In this document: positions 30,579-41,000 of the stretch, piece after piece
Numbering within the stretch: position 1 is the stretch's first letter
How the letters are laid out: the number at the start of each line of letters is the position of its first letter
The notes under the pieces: model-generated
Seen by the model: the letters and a program-made list of their open reading frames with translations, nothing else
Told to the model about the DNA's origin: nothing
Databases searched by the model: none
DNA from: Chara braunii
Taxonomy: Eukaryota; Streptophyta; Charophyceae; Charales; Characeae
Assembly: GCA_003427395.1 (NCBI GenBank)
Contig: BFEA01000057.1
Coordinates: 2,019,472-2,060,663, forward strand
Direction of reading: 5' to 3'
Length of the DNA: 41,192 nt
Program-made: the position numbers and the translations under genes

Positions 30579-31958
30579 AGAGAGGGAGGGAAGCACAATA
30601 AGGTTTACCCGCGCATGAAGGTCGAAGGAGTGGTGACTTCATGATTTGATAGAGAGGAGCAGGCAGGTGCAGTTCGCACTCAACCGAGCGGATGCGGCAA
30701 GCTGTGCTGGATTGCATGGCCTATTTGTGCCTTGCTGATGGATTTGGCCGCGGAAGAGGAGCTCGCCTGCAACCCAAGAAGCGAAACTTTGTTGTGTCTC
30801 GATAACTTACTGAGCACTAGTGAGCCTTACTATTTGCACGCTGTGGTGTGCGTGGTTGTGCGTAATGCATTCTTGTGTTGAACTCGTAGCGTTCCCGTTT
30901 TGCACCTAGAGTAGAGCACGGGGGTGTGCAATATTCGAGCGTGGCTCTGTAAAACTGCGTAGCAACGTTTTTTTGTCGGAGAAGAACGAACGAGATTGAG
31001 ACACATCTGCTAGCCAGTATGCTGCCTGCAGTACGAAGCTGCTGACAGTGAGCTGCGAGGGTTGCCTCCTCACCAATTGAAGCGAATACGAAGAGAGCAG
31101 GTGGCTGCAAACTCGAAGGTTGGCCGACATGTTTTGCAACTTGCTGGATCGAAGGACTGCGGACTGTGAACCAGAGGCTTGTATGCCAGGCGGTACCTTG
31201 CCATCTCGTTAGCCGAAGTAGCAGGGGACAAAACGCAGACCTGAAAATCTACCTGTTGGCTGATTCGTTGTTCATCCCACTGAGCAAAAGGAGGAAGAGA
31301 TAGGTTATGAGGTTGGAAGACTTGCCCGCTGGGATTGCAGAGTACCTAATGACTGGTGTGTTGCCCACCTGCCAACCGAAGGAGTGAGGAGCAAGCGAGA
31401 AAGACTGCGAGTCCTACCTCCTAACTTGAAGGCTGCCTATCTCATCAGCTGGAGTAGCCGGAGATCAATTGCAAAATAGTGGACTTACCTGTTGATGGGC
31501 ATGTTGCAGTTACATGGCCAACTAGACTGCGTTGTTACCTTACTACAGAAAGGGAGGGAACTGTATTATGGGTCCACAACCTCTGTTTTCAGTTGTGGCT
31601 GAATACTGTTTGGACCATGAAGCTTTGCGAGGTGATGGAGTTCGCTGAAAAGGGGTCTTTGCTGCGACTTGGAGAGTCGTCAGAGAGATCTACAGTCAGC
31701 GGTTTGACTTTAGGTTGGCCAAGTCATTCTGCACCTTTGCCGCCATTGCGGGGCCCTCAGACGCATCGAGGTAATAAGGCCCTTTACTGCGAGTTGAGTC
31801 AGTCTCTCCCTTGTATCTCGAGCGTTTGAAACCCCTCCTTCTGCCCTTCTTACTTTAAGTTTAGTCTGTGGTTACGAGAGGAAGACGGTAGGCGGGATTG
31901 CAACCCGTAGGACTGCATCAAGACTCTGTGGGGAGTCTGCCCAGCGATTGCAGGAGCT

Positions 31959-31990
31959 CTGTCGGAACGCAGGAGGAGTTCGGGAGGCAG
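31959..31990 (+). ncRNA. Conserved hairpin D, unit 3 copy
   Basis: CTGTC/GGCAG with one G.U, and GAAC/GTTC around AGGAG. The outer part of the upper stem is mismatched. It is weaker than the unit 1 and N copies. Confidence 0.5.
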
Positions 31991-32249
31991 GGAACTGTCC
32001 GGTATACTTGCTTCTGTCAGTATGAACCCACTATACCACTCTTTGACTATCTCTCTCTAAGTTTAACTGTCGTATGCATGTGTTCCCGTATGACTTTTGC
32101 TTTCTTTTCAGAACTCAATCAGACTGAATGGAAATAATACGTGTGTGAAGCTTAAGTTTCTCCTTCATTTTGACTGAAAGCAGATTCAGGGATGAACTGG
32201 GTGGAAGGTGGGAGGAAAGCAGTTTTGCATGCGTTTGACCTAGTCAACC

Positions 32250-32780
32250 AAGGAGTGGACATTGTTTCTAAGCAGAATGGTTCAACTTCTTATTTTATAT
32301 CTGAGGGAAAATTTTCTTTTTGGTCTAAGACTAAGCATTGTTTCTAAGCAGAATGTTTTGGCCTGAAACCACACACATAAACTGAGTATAAACAGGAAGT
32401 ATTTTATCTCTATTTGCATGTGAACTGACAGCTGAACATTGTTGATAAGCAGAACGCTCCTGCGTTAAGTCGTACCACTAAAAAAAGAAGAGAAAAATAC
32501 TGAGTATAATTGGAAGTAGTTTGGGTAAGCTGAGCATTGTTTCTAAGCAGAATGACTCAGTCCTCTGCCCATATTCTTCATTTTCCTTTCACAGAACAAA
32601 TCATAAATTATTAAACTTTGGATATTAAACAGTTCAGTGCGACTAGACATTGTTTCTAGGCATAATGGTCTGAGTTAAATCCCCAAAGAAGAAAAAAGTA
32701 GTTGTGAAATCTGTTCGTGTATATCCTAAGGCATGTTAGACATTGTTTCTAAGCAGAATGGTCTATCACCGTGCCATATG
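32250..32780 (+). repeat. Hairpin array B, unit 3 copy (core CATTGTTTCTAAGCAGAATG)
   Basis: Six cores lie near 32260, 32336, 32437, 32535, 32648 and 32741. The arms include AAGGAGT/ACTTCTT with one G.U (outside 32260), CTGAG/CTCAG (32530-32534/32556-32560), ACT+AGAC/GTCT+AGT with one bulged G (32642-32648/32668-32675) and the double stem GGCATG/CGTGCC plus TAGAC/GTCTA (32730-32741/32761-32775). In unit 2 the last outer stem is GGCATG/CATGCC, so a G.U replaces an A-U with the fold intact. The second and third copies have imperfect arms. Confidence 0.75.
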
Positions 32781-33049
32781 TAAGTCAGGTATAAGGGATA
32801 AATTATCTGAGAGTTTCATGAACTAGTCTATGAGGAATTGACTTGGGGCTGGTGATAGTACTTACCCTTGTGGTTTGGCCTTGCATGTGGTTGAGGGAGA
32901 TTACTATTGAGTCTAAGTTTCAAGTTGACAGGTAGTCGCTTTAGTTGCTCGACACGTGTTAGAGCTATATGAGTTGGCTCAATTTCTGCATTTTCTAAGT
33001 TAATTTTTTTTTAACTCAATTCTCATATTTTTTTAGATCATTTTTATAC

Positions 33050-33610
33050 TTGGCTTTGTATAAATATTGGTAAGCTACTTTCTTTATGAGAAGCGCTTCC
33101 GAAATTTCCGTAAATCCAAGGAGTTAGTCTAGTTTGACTTTTCAAAGTTCATCTTGTCCAAATTTTATAAATGGATTAGTAAAAATATGGAAAGTCTTAT
33201 TTTTTAAAGGGAGTGCTGCCCAAATTTTTTGTTACTTGAGAGAGTTAAACAAAATGGATCTTGAGAAGTCAAAGTCATTTTAGATTATGAACTGAGCTTT
33301 GTATAAATCTTGGAATAACAATTTTCTAAAGTTAGTGGTCAGTTAAATTTTGTCTTAGTTGAACTCAAATCTTGTATTGAGTTCTTATCCCACTTAATAT
33401 AAATCTGGGAAGTCTACTTCTATAAAGAGAGAGCTGCCGCAATACTTGCTCATTCGGGGAGTTTGACAAAATTTGACCTTTGAGAGTTAGAGATAATTTC
33501 AGTTTGTATATTGGAGCTAGTATAAATTCTACAATGACACTTTTTCTATGGAAGCGCTGCCGAAATTTTCTTAGTTTAAAGGAGTTAGATTATATTTTGA
33601 CTGGTGACGA
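33050..33610 (+). repeat. ~123-bp degenerate tandem repeat (unit 3)
   Basis: This is the counterpart of 2725-3305 and 8940-9545, with GTATAAATATTGG-like starts and GCGCTTCCGAAATTT or GCGCTGCCGAAATTTT blocks. One copy is shortened near 33325. Confidence 0.55.
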
Positions 33611-33853
33611 TTCTGACAATCCACCTTGTGTATGGGAGATTATGTCAAAAGTTTACCTTTTTTTTGACACTAGTTTAGGAGTAGAATTAGACTTAATTAT
33701 CAGAAGGATTTTGAGTAACAACGTGGTAAGGAGATTATTTTTCGTACACTTATAAGTTTAGTTTGAACGTTGACCTATCTTATGGTACAGGCTTTCTATA
33801 GACGTTTCGATTCATAATTTTGGTTAGATTCAGCTTCATCCTACAAGATCATC

Positions 33854-33876
33854 TTCTGTTATCAGTGATAACAGAA
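33854..33876 (+). ncRNA. GTTATC/GATAAC hairpin, unit 3 copy (perfect 10 bp)
   Basis: TTCTGTTATC pairs with GATAACAGAA around AGT. It is followed by TGCCGATTCG and the GTCG/CGAC hairpin. It is the longest of the four copies. Confidence 0.6.
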
Positions 33877-34525
33877 CTGTTGCCGATTCGTCGGTTTACG
33901 ACTCAACTCCAGTCCACTTTTGCCACTCAACCTAAAGGTTTTAGCCTTGTGATTTGAATTGCTTTGTTGAGTTTTCACCTGGACTTTATTGAAGGGTCAT
34001 TCAGCAAAGATACTGAGTATTTTATTTTGAGAAGTTTCACAAAGAGTGAGGCTTGTGTGGCTAAAGTGAGGGGTGTGAGCGCAAAGAATGGTTGAAGTTG
34101 ACCCCGTGTAGTGCGTTTACTTTGGTCGAATATTTGGTGTGATTGCAGGTATGTTTGTGGCTCGAGCTCTGGATTTGATTGTCTACGATCACATACATAT
34201 GGTTGAAGGGAATCCCACTGTGATTGTGAGAAAAAATCGTCTCGTATTTATGACCCTTTATATATATGTACATATATGTATCTTGAGGGTTCACACAACC
34301 TATTGTGACCGTGTGCAAGGGTTAAACAGATTATGCGTTGAGAGAAAAGGGAGATCTCATTTTATCTTTTGTTTTTAAGATTTTTTATTGTTGGACGTTG
34401 CAGTTCGTGGCAACCGTCAAAGTCAAACCCCTTGAGTTATCTCCAAGTCTTCGATGATGGAGTTGGTCTCCGTGGCGATAAGAAACGATTGTCATCACAA
34501 GTACGAACTTGTGTACCACCCACTC

Positions 34526-34540
34526 TCCACAGGGTGTGGA
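34526..34540 (+). ncRNA. GRG-loop hairpin G, unit 3 copy (perfect)
   Basis: TCCACA/TGTGGA around GGG, set between CACTC and AGAGGGTG. Confidence 0.55.
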
Positions 34541-34865
34541 AGAGGGTGTCGTTCTCAACCGAACTTGGCGGTTGTCTAGCGTCGAGAGATTAATCCCTCA
34601 AGGAACGTGTCAGCCTACACTTGAGTGTTGAATGCGACCCTTGAGATTAACGAGGACCTCATGATTTTTGGTACTACATAGTACGCCATCGTTGCGACTG
34701 CTTGCGTAAACTTGCATTCCAAGTCGGTATGAGAAGGTCTAGCGTCCGCGCGGTTTTGTACTAAGTCTCGCGTGCGTCGCCTATCCGATTTCCGCGTTGG
34801 AAGGTTATGGGATGACTACTGAAGGGACTAGGATTGTTTGTATTGTTTTGTTTTGTGTCGTTCCG

Positions 34866-34891
34866 TGTGTATGTGTGTGTGTGTGTGTGTT
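34866..34891. repeat. GT microsatellite
   Basis: About ten GT units at the same place as the run at 10981-11006 in unit 2. Confidence 0.9.
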
Positions 34892-35094
34892 TAATTTTAT
34901 ATTTTAAAGCGTGGTGTAACGAGTGGTGAGTGGGATGCGTCCCAGTCGACTGACGACGATTCTCGCTTTGGGACTTCAACCCCTCGATGCGTCGGTTCGC
35001 ATGTGGGTCCGATAGAGGAGTGAGACCGAGTGTACCCCCTATGCTACATCGTTCGAGAAACGACCTCGACTGGTCCACCTCTACGATTGCAACT

Positions 35095-35354
35095 GATTAG
35101 TTTTCGTACTGTGGGCTGGTAGCTCGATGGGGATATGCCCACCGAAGGGAGGTGACAACTCCCGCAGGTGAGGTAAAGTTGTGCCTCGTGTAGGCCCTAT
35201 TATGTCGTAGTGGCTCGCGGGAGGTATGGTTGGTGCACTCGGCCGAAGCGGCTTGCGGAAGCTTCACTTAACTTGAAGTATTCGCGATTACGACAAACTC
35301 CTGCGAGACGCGGTCGGGAGGGTCCCGCCCTGCGGGGGACCGATGCGCTCGACA
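35095..35354 (+). ncRNA. 3'-terminal structured domain E, unit 3 copy
   Basis: GGGAG/CTCCC (35147-35151/35159-35163) closes the GTGACAA loop, where unit 2 has GAGAG/CTCTC: a compensated A-U to G-C change. GAGGTA/TGCCTC and the alternative GCCTC/GGGAGGTA pairing are both possible. The terminal GGTCC/GGACC hairpin with CGC/GCG precedes GATGCGCTCGACA. Confidence 0.6.
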
Positions 35355-35807
35355 ACAACACGGCTTAGAGTGAGGCGTTCGGGTTCATCGCTTGCACCTG
35401 ACCCCGTATAAAGGTTAGACTCAAGGTAACCGGAGTCCCTATTTTCCATGAGTCCTTCAAGTAGTCTTGAGTGTAACCTGTGTAATTAGAAGAAGAACAC
35501 AACATTTTATGCATCATAAGGCAAATGGCATCGAAAGAATAAGAAGGTCAGAAACCAGACTCCGCAAGAGCATGACCAGAGACACGAGACTGAAGAGTAG
35601 TACACAGGGTAAGCAGGGATAAGCCATTGGAGGGCTGCATTCATTGATAAGTCATAATAATAATAAATACATCACAATGACTGCAAGGAGTGAGGTTCAA
35701 TCAATAATAATAAGTGGTACCCCCTCATGAGTAAGCTTTGTTGTCCGGGACTCCACATCTGGTACGCACTGGTTCTCCTCGTCATTAAAAACCTGGGTTG
35801 CTATCGA

Positions 35808-36804
35808 CTACGGGACCGCATAGCTGATGTCAAAAGACGCTACAAGATCGATCTTGCTGATATATGTCATGCATCTAGCCATCTCCTCATCTGCAACGCT
35901 CCTGAAGTAGAGTTCCTCTGCAAGAGTAATATCGTTTGTAGCTCCAATCAGTATCTCGATCCGTCCCCTCCTGTCAATGCAGACATATGAAACCTCGAGG
36001 AAACGGTCTCCATAAAGAGGCTTTCGAAAAGCCTGCATAGCAAAGTCAACTGCGACCAAATGATTGTAGTCATTTCCAAGATATGGGACTGACCCCTCCC
36101 CTCTTGGGGGTCCGAGACCTGCCTCGGTCCTACGCTCGTCTGGCATATAGGATTTAGTCCCCCTTGCGCAGATACCTTGCAAGAAGATATGCAATATGTC
36201 TCAGTGTTGCTCTCTGTCGCCGCCACTTACTGGTCTCCAGCGCTGAGGTTATCACACTCAGTCTCAGTGAGTGTCCCAGTCGAACTAGTCCCAGAGATCA
36301 ATGTCGCTCACGCTACAAAGGTCAAGGTCAGACTCATCGGCCTCCGATTTCTGCATGCAATTAGTGATTGGGACCCCGGATCTGGCTATCTCTGCTGATC
36401 TACTCATCCTTCTGCCTCTTCCCTTTGCTATGCGCATCGCTGAGGGGTTTCGGATTACACCCATCAAAATCGAAGAGTACGCCCCTAGGCCCTGAAGGTA
36501 CACGAGGGAACACCACATGCAGCCAATTATCCCACCGATAGCTCTCTCTGCGAAATATGTAATTTGCAATCCTGTTATAAATGATGCCCTTCACTCCATC
36601 CTTCCCTGCCCCCTTTACCGAGTAAGTAATCACCAACATGCGTCTCGAAGTAGGGGACTTATTGGCCTTGATGACGAAGCTCTGATGTCCAACATGTCGA
36701 TAGCAAAACTTCTCAACTAGTTTGCCCCACGTAGGGGCTGTCTTACGATTACAGGCTAGCTTGGATAGTGGTTGCACCCCTACAAGAGTAAATGCTCCCT
36801 CCAA
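35808..36804 (-). pseudogene. Disrupted unknown gene, two or three frames
   Basis: On the - strand a 134-codon frame (36804-36400) with ordinary protein composition, including FCYRHVGHQSFVIKANK and YRWDNWLHVVFPRVPSGPRG, is followed by a frame change near 36430. The alternative frame then runs to 36285 with an acidic tail (EADESDLDLCSVSDIDLWD). A further 128-codon frame (36194-35808) includes YLGNDYNHLVAVDFAMQAF and EVSYVCIDRRGRIEILIG. Between them A|GTAAGTGG (about 36230) and TTCTTGCAAG|G (about 36176) would suit a 55-nt intron. I recognise no family. The composition differs from the surrounding repeats, so this may be a decayed host gene or an unfamiliar element protein. Confidence 0.35.
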
Positions 36805-36809
36805 TGCTT

Positions 36810-37105
36810 GGGCCCGGCCAAATGGCAGTCAACTACTCAATGAAAGGGGTCTGCCTAAATGAGCCCGGCTGAACAACAATCAGCAACTCAATGTAAGGGT
36901 CCGCCTGAATGGTCCCAACTTAACAACAACCGGTAACTTGATATAAGGGTCAACCCGATATGAGGGCCGCCTGAATGGGTCTGGCTGAACAACAACAATC
37001 TCAATGAATGGGTCCGCCTGAAAGGGCCTGGCTAAACAACAACTCGATGGAATGACCCGCCTAAATGGGTCTAACTGAACAACAACAAGCAACTCAATAC
37101 AAGCA
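36810..37105. repeat. Minisatellite I (period about 45 bp)
   Basis: Blocks such as GGGTCCGCCTGAATGG and CTGAACAACAACAA recur about six times with drift. The Glu/Asn-type codons on either strand are repeat artefacts. Confidence 0.65.
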
Positions 37106-37129
37106 ATATCGTGAATGTATCTTTGTAGC

Positions 37130-37335
37130 AAGTGGATAAAAAAACGAGGACTGGAATCGCTAGTATCATCACGGCGATGGACTGATCGGCAAGATATCGC
37201 ATGGGCAGGGACCAATCATAAAATACCGCATGTACTGGGGCTAGATTGCACAAAATTGTTGGCGCAGGGACTGAACCGTGAATATCACATGTGCAGGAAA
37301 AATACCGTCTGCATAGTGACTAGTCAACAAATAAT
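37130..37335. repeat. Minisatellite II (degenerate, period about 55 bp)
   Basis: GCAAGATATCGCATGGGCAG, AAATACCGCATGTACTG, GAATATCACATGTGCAGG and AAATACCGTCTGCATAG are four decayed copies of one motif. Confidence 0.5.
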
Positions 37336-37469
37336 TAAACTAGTGGGGGTGGGATGCCAAATCATTCCATCAACGGCTCTCAAGTGTCCATCCAATAGAA
37401 CATTCAGCTCCAACTCGATCATACCAGTAGGGCGCTTGCTCTAGGGTCATTACCTCAACTGGGCGGCCA

Positions 37470-37880
37470 TTCTAGAGTCAGGGCGCACATTCAAGCTGGG
37501 GCGCACATTCAAGCTGGGGCTCGCACTAAAACATCTAGTTTGGGTCTAGGCGCGCACCGAATTAGTGAAACCGAGCCTGGCGCACACTCAATCAGAAAGT
37601 TCTAGTTGGGGCGCGTAGCAAAACAACAACATCAGGTCTGGTTGCGCACTAAATCGGCGGCACAAGGCATGGACGTACACTTAAACAGTAAGTGCGGGCA
37701 TGGGCGCGCACTAAATCGGCAGTCCCTAGCATGAGCACGCACCGGAGCATCAATGTCTGGTATGGGTGCGCATTGAATCTGCAGTTCCCAGCAAAGGCGA
37801 GCATTGGAGTGTCAACATCGGGTTTGAGCGCGTATTAAATTTGCAGTTCCTCGCAAGGGTGCACATTGTATCCAAATGAT
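37470..37880. repeat. Minisatellite III (GGCGCGCACT type, period about 55-60 bp)
   Basis: GGCGCGCACTAAATCGGCAG and variants recur about seven times, with GGTTTG/GGTATG and CAGTTCC landmarks between. Confidence 0.65.
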
Positions 37881-38214
37881 AATGAGGCGCGTGCGAGCGC
37901 ACAAATCGTGTACAACGATGTCACCCCGACAATAATGAGCACACGGGTGCGCCGGTCATGAACTGAAACGTCACACATACGACAGATACGCGCAAAGGCA
38001 CGTTGCAATGTCGCCCAGTTGTCAATAAAATGCACAAGGGCGCACTGGTCACGATCTGCGATATCGCACGGATGACAATGATACGCACGAGGCATACTGG
38101 TCACTAACTGCAGCGTCACACAAATAGTGAAGAAGTGTGTGAAGGCTACCTGCTCAGACTTGCCAATGGGCTGAACAATACCGTATCTGCGCAGCCTTGC
38201 CCAGTTGTTGAACA

Positions 38215-38670
38215 TAACCTTATCAAGTTGCGCAGGCCAGCCAAGTGGCTAATCAGAACCATACCAAGTTGCACCAGCCTGTCAAGCGCCAGGTCTGAAC
38301 CATACTAAGTTGCTTCAGTCTGCCAAGTGACTGATAAAAATCGCGCTAGGTTGTGCTGGTCTGCCAAGTGGCAGATCAGAATCATACCAAGCTGCCTCAA
38401 CCTGCCAAGTGACAGATCAGAACATATCAACATTGCGCCAACCCGCCAAATGGCATATCAAAACCATATCAGTGTTGCACCAGCCTACTAAGCGGCAGAT
38501 CAGAACCATATCAGTGTTGCACCAACTTGCTAAGCGCCAGATCAGAACCAATTGATGTTGCACTAGACTGCCAAGTGGCAGATCAAAACCAATTGACATT
38601 GTGCCAGACTGCCAAGTGTCAGATCAGAACCGATTCGTGTTGTGCTAGACTACCAAATAGCAGATCATAT
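38215..38670. repeat. Minisatellite IV (CTGCCAAGTGGCAGATCAGA, period about 55 bp)
   Basis: About eight copies. CTGCC/GGCAG could form a 5-bp hairpin around AAGT, but substitutions in other copies (for example GACAG, GTCAG, AGCAG) break pairs without compensation. This is unlike the LTR hairpin arrays. Confidence 0.75.
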
Positions 38671-38689
38671 CTCAATTAAGTATAATGTG

Positions 38690-39500
38690 CGCGACAGAGC
38701 ACCAATTAGACCAACAATAATTTTTGGGTCCTGATAATGTGGCAGCTCCCAATAAGCTTTTGGATCGAATCAGCAATGGTGGACAAATCCCGATCAATCA
38801 TAATGCGCGCAAGGGCGCGCCAATTAAACCAGAAAGAACGTACGGATCCAGATCAGTCATGACAGCAAATCCCGATTAGCCATAATGCGCAAGGGCGCGC
38901 TGATTAAACTAACACGATTTCTCAGGTCCTGATATGCAATAACACGACATATCTCGATGAGCTTTCGGATCGGATAAACAATGACGGACAAATTACGAAC
39001 AATCATAATACGTGTAAGGGCGACCTGATTAAACCAGCAGGAACGTACTGATCCAGACCAACAATGACGAGTGAATCCTGATAAACCACAAAGCGCACAA
39101 AGGCGTGCGCCAATTAAACCAGCAGGAACGCACTGATCCAGACCAGTAAGACGAGCGAATCTCGATCAACCACAGAGCGCGCAAAGTAACGCGCCGTTTA
39201 AACCAATACGAAGGCACTGATCCAAACCAGTAATGACGAGCGAATCTCGATCAACCACAAAGCGCACAAAGGCGCGCGCCGATTAAACCAGCAAGAACGC
39301 ACTTATCCAGACCAGTAATGACGAGCAGATCCTGATCAGCCGTAACGCGCACTGGGGCGCGCCAATAAAACCATAAGAGCTTTCAAATCCTTATCTGTAA
39401 TGACGGGTAGATCCTGATCAGCCATAATGTGCACATGGGCGCTGTAATAAAACCAGCAGAGCTTTCGAATCCTAATCAGTAATGACAAGCAAAAGGGCGC
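38690..39500. repeat. Minisatellite V (GCGCGCC-AATTAAACCAG, period about 90 bp)
   Basis: About nine copies of a unit with CATAATGCGC, AAGGGCGCGCC, AATTAAACCAG, GGAACGCACTGATCCAGACC and GACGAGCGAATC landmarks. Copies become more alike in the middle of the array. Confidence 0.75.
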
Positions 39501-39879
39501 GCGAGCGCACGGGATAAATAGAAGCACACAGATCTGGGGTCTGAAGCTGGGCAAGAGTGAACACATGAGCTGGAAAGAGAGAGAGAGAAAAGGGGAGAAA
39601 GGAGGAGGGAGAGGAAGGGAAAATGATGAAAAGGAGGTGGGTGTAAGCAAGCAGCAGAAGTGCAGCAACTCAGAATAGGACACTCTGGCTACTGCATCCG
39701 CCAGAAGCCATCCCAATGCCTTGGATTTGGCTCCCGCAGCTCCTTGCTGCTCCACCATCGTTTCAGCATTTCACTCAAGCGTTGTCTGTCTTCTTTGGGT
39801 GACACAAATTCTCTTTTATAGTGGAGAGGCCAAGTGATCGGGCTCAAGTGCAACAGTCCCATGGTCGGGGCCGAGGCTA

Positions 39880-40420
39880 AATATAGTCCAGGTCTGAGTT
39901 AAAATTAGCACCATTCCCAACCTTGGGATACGAACAGCCAGTCTTAGGTAGCCGAACAGTCAGCCCCACGCTATTCTTAGCACTGGACTGTGGCAGGCCC
40001 AGTCACAAGTAAACGAACAGTCAGTCCCATGCTCTGTGCTAATTTTAGAATGGGATTGGGGCAGGCCCAGTCCCAAGTAGACAAACAATCAGTCTCACAC
40101 TATGAATAGTGTGGGACTGTGTTAATTTTAGCACGGGACTGGGGCAGACCCAGTCCTAAGTAGACGAACAGTCTGTCCCACGCTATCTGTGTTATTTTTA
40201 GCACGGGACTGGGGCAGGCCCACTCCCAAGTAGACGAACCGTTAGTCCCACGCTAAAAATAGCGACTGTGCTAATCTTAGCGTGGGAATGGGGCAGGCCC
40301 AGTCTCAAGTAGACGAACAGTCAGTCCCACACTAAAAATAGCATGGGACTGTGTTAGCACGGAACTGGGACAGACCCGACTTTGGGAAATGAAGAGTCAG
40401 TCCCACGAAAAAAATAGCAT
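39880..40420. repeat. Minisatellite VI (palindromic, GGGACTGGGGCAGGCCCAGT, period about 80 bp)
   Basis: About six to seven copies. Each carries a GGGACTGGG/CCCAGTCCC hairpin and a second inverted pair made from AGTCCCACGCTA and TAGCGTGGGACT. The best case is CAGTCTCACACTA/TAGTGTGGGACTG around 40090-40120, 13 bp with one G.U. Confidence 0.75.
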
Positions 40421-40925
40421 GTGACCCCTTTGATTATTGCTAGGGCTCGGTTATTAATTTACGCGGCCGTTTGGGGCTGTTCCTTTTGTGACCGAGTTAT
40501 GAGGTTGCCTTGGTCCGCTCCCAATCGGTCAAAGTTGATTATCTCACTAACTCTTGGTCCGTTTCAAGTGTTTTTTGGGCCAAGCCCCACTAATTCCCCC
40601 CTTGCAGTCACGACGGTCCAGCCCTTGGCGCAAATTTGACATGGCATGGAGGCTGACCACGGCAAGCCAACTTCCGTTGACGCGGCACGTCGACCTCCGA
40701 CAACGCGACCATGATGAGCGCAATGACCACGGTTGTGTTGATGACAAATACAATGAAGAGCAAAAGGAACAGTCGGATGTTACTCCGCTATTCACCAAAG
40801 TGCATAATGAGAATGGATCCTTCGCTAAACCACAAAAAATACATTCCCCTTATTCTCACTCCTTTTCTCATAGCCCCTTCACTAGCGTACCTTCGTAACG
40901 TGGTACGTAGAGCCCTGCCTCTTTC
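40421..40925. other. Unassigned DNA after the minisatellite block
   Basis: Short overlapping ORFs occur on both strands with no recognisable domain. I see no gene. Confidence 0.4.
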
Positions 40926-41000
40926 GCGATAGGACTCGCCCATCAACTTTGCGATAGGAGTACCCGTCAACTTTGCGATAGGACTGTCCGTCAACTGCGC
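40926..41000. repeat. 28-bp tandem repeat, 3 copies
   Basis: CAACTTTGCGATAGGA with CCCGTCAACTT/TCCGTCAACTG joins repeats three times, the last copy partial. Confidence 0.7.

Larger units (their letters stand above)
27536..35354 (+). mobile_element. LTR-like unit 3 (full length, 7.8 kb)
   Basis: It starts TGTCGGTGCAAATACCC, matching the start of unit N, and ends GATGCGCTCGACA. It carries every module: terminal hairpin (27541-27570), hairpin D (31959-31990), array B (32250-32780), ~123-bp tandem array (33050-33610), GTTATC hairpin (33854-33876), hairpin G (34526-34540) and domain E (35095-35354). From about 29123 on it aligns with unit 2. The first 1.6 kb has no partner in unit 2. About 380 bp near 30198-30578 are extra relative to unit 2. 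No ORF is conserved between the two copies. No duplication flanks it (TAAGC on the left, ACAAC on the right), as expected if it is one LTR of a longer element. Confidence 0.65.

Noticed and set aside
38215-38670. Further constant-loop, variable-stem hairpin array based on CTGCC/GGCAG
   Set aside because: Stem substitutions in most copies are uncompensated, so it behaves as an ordinary minisatellite.
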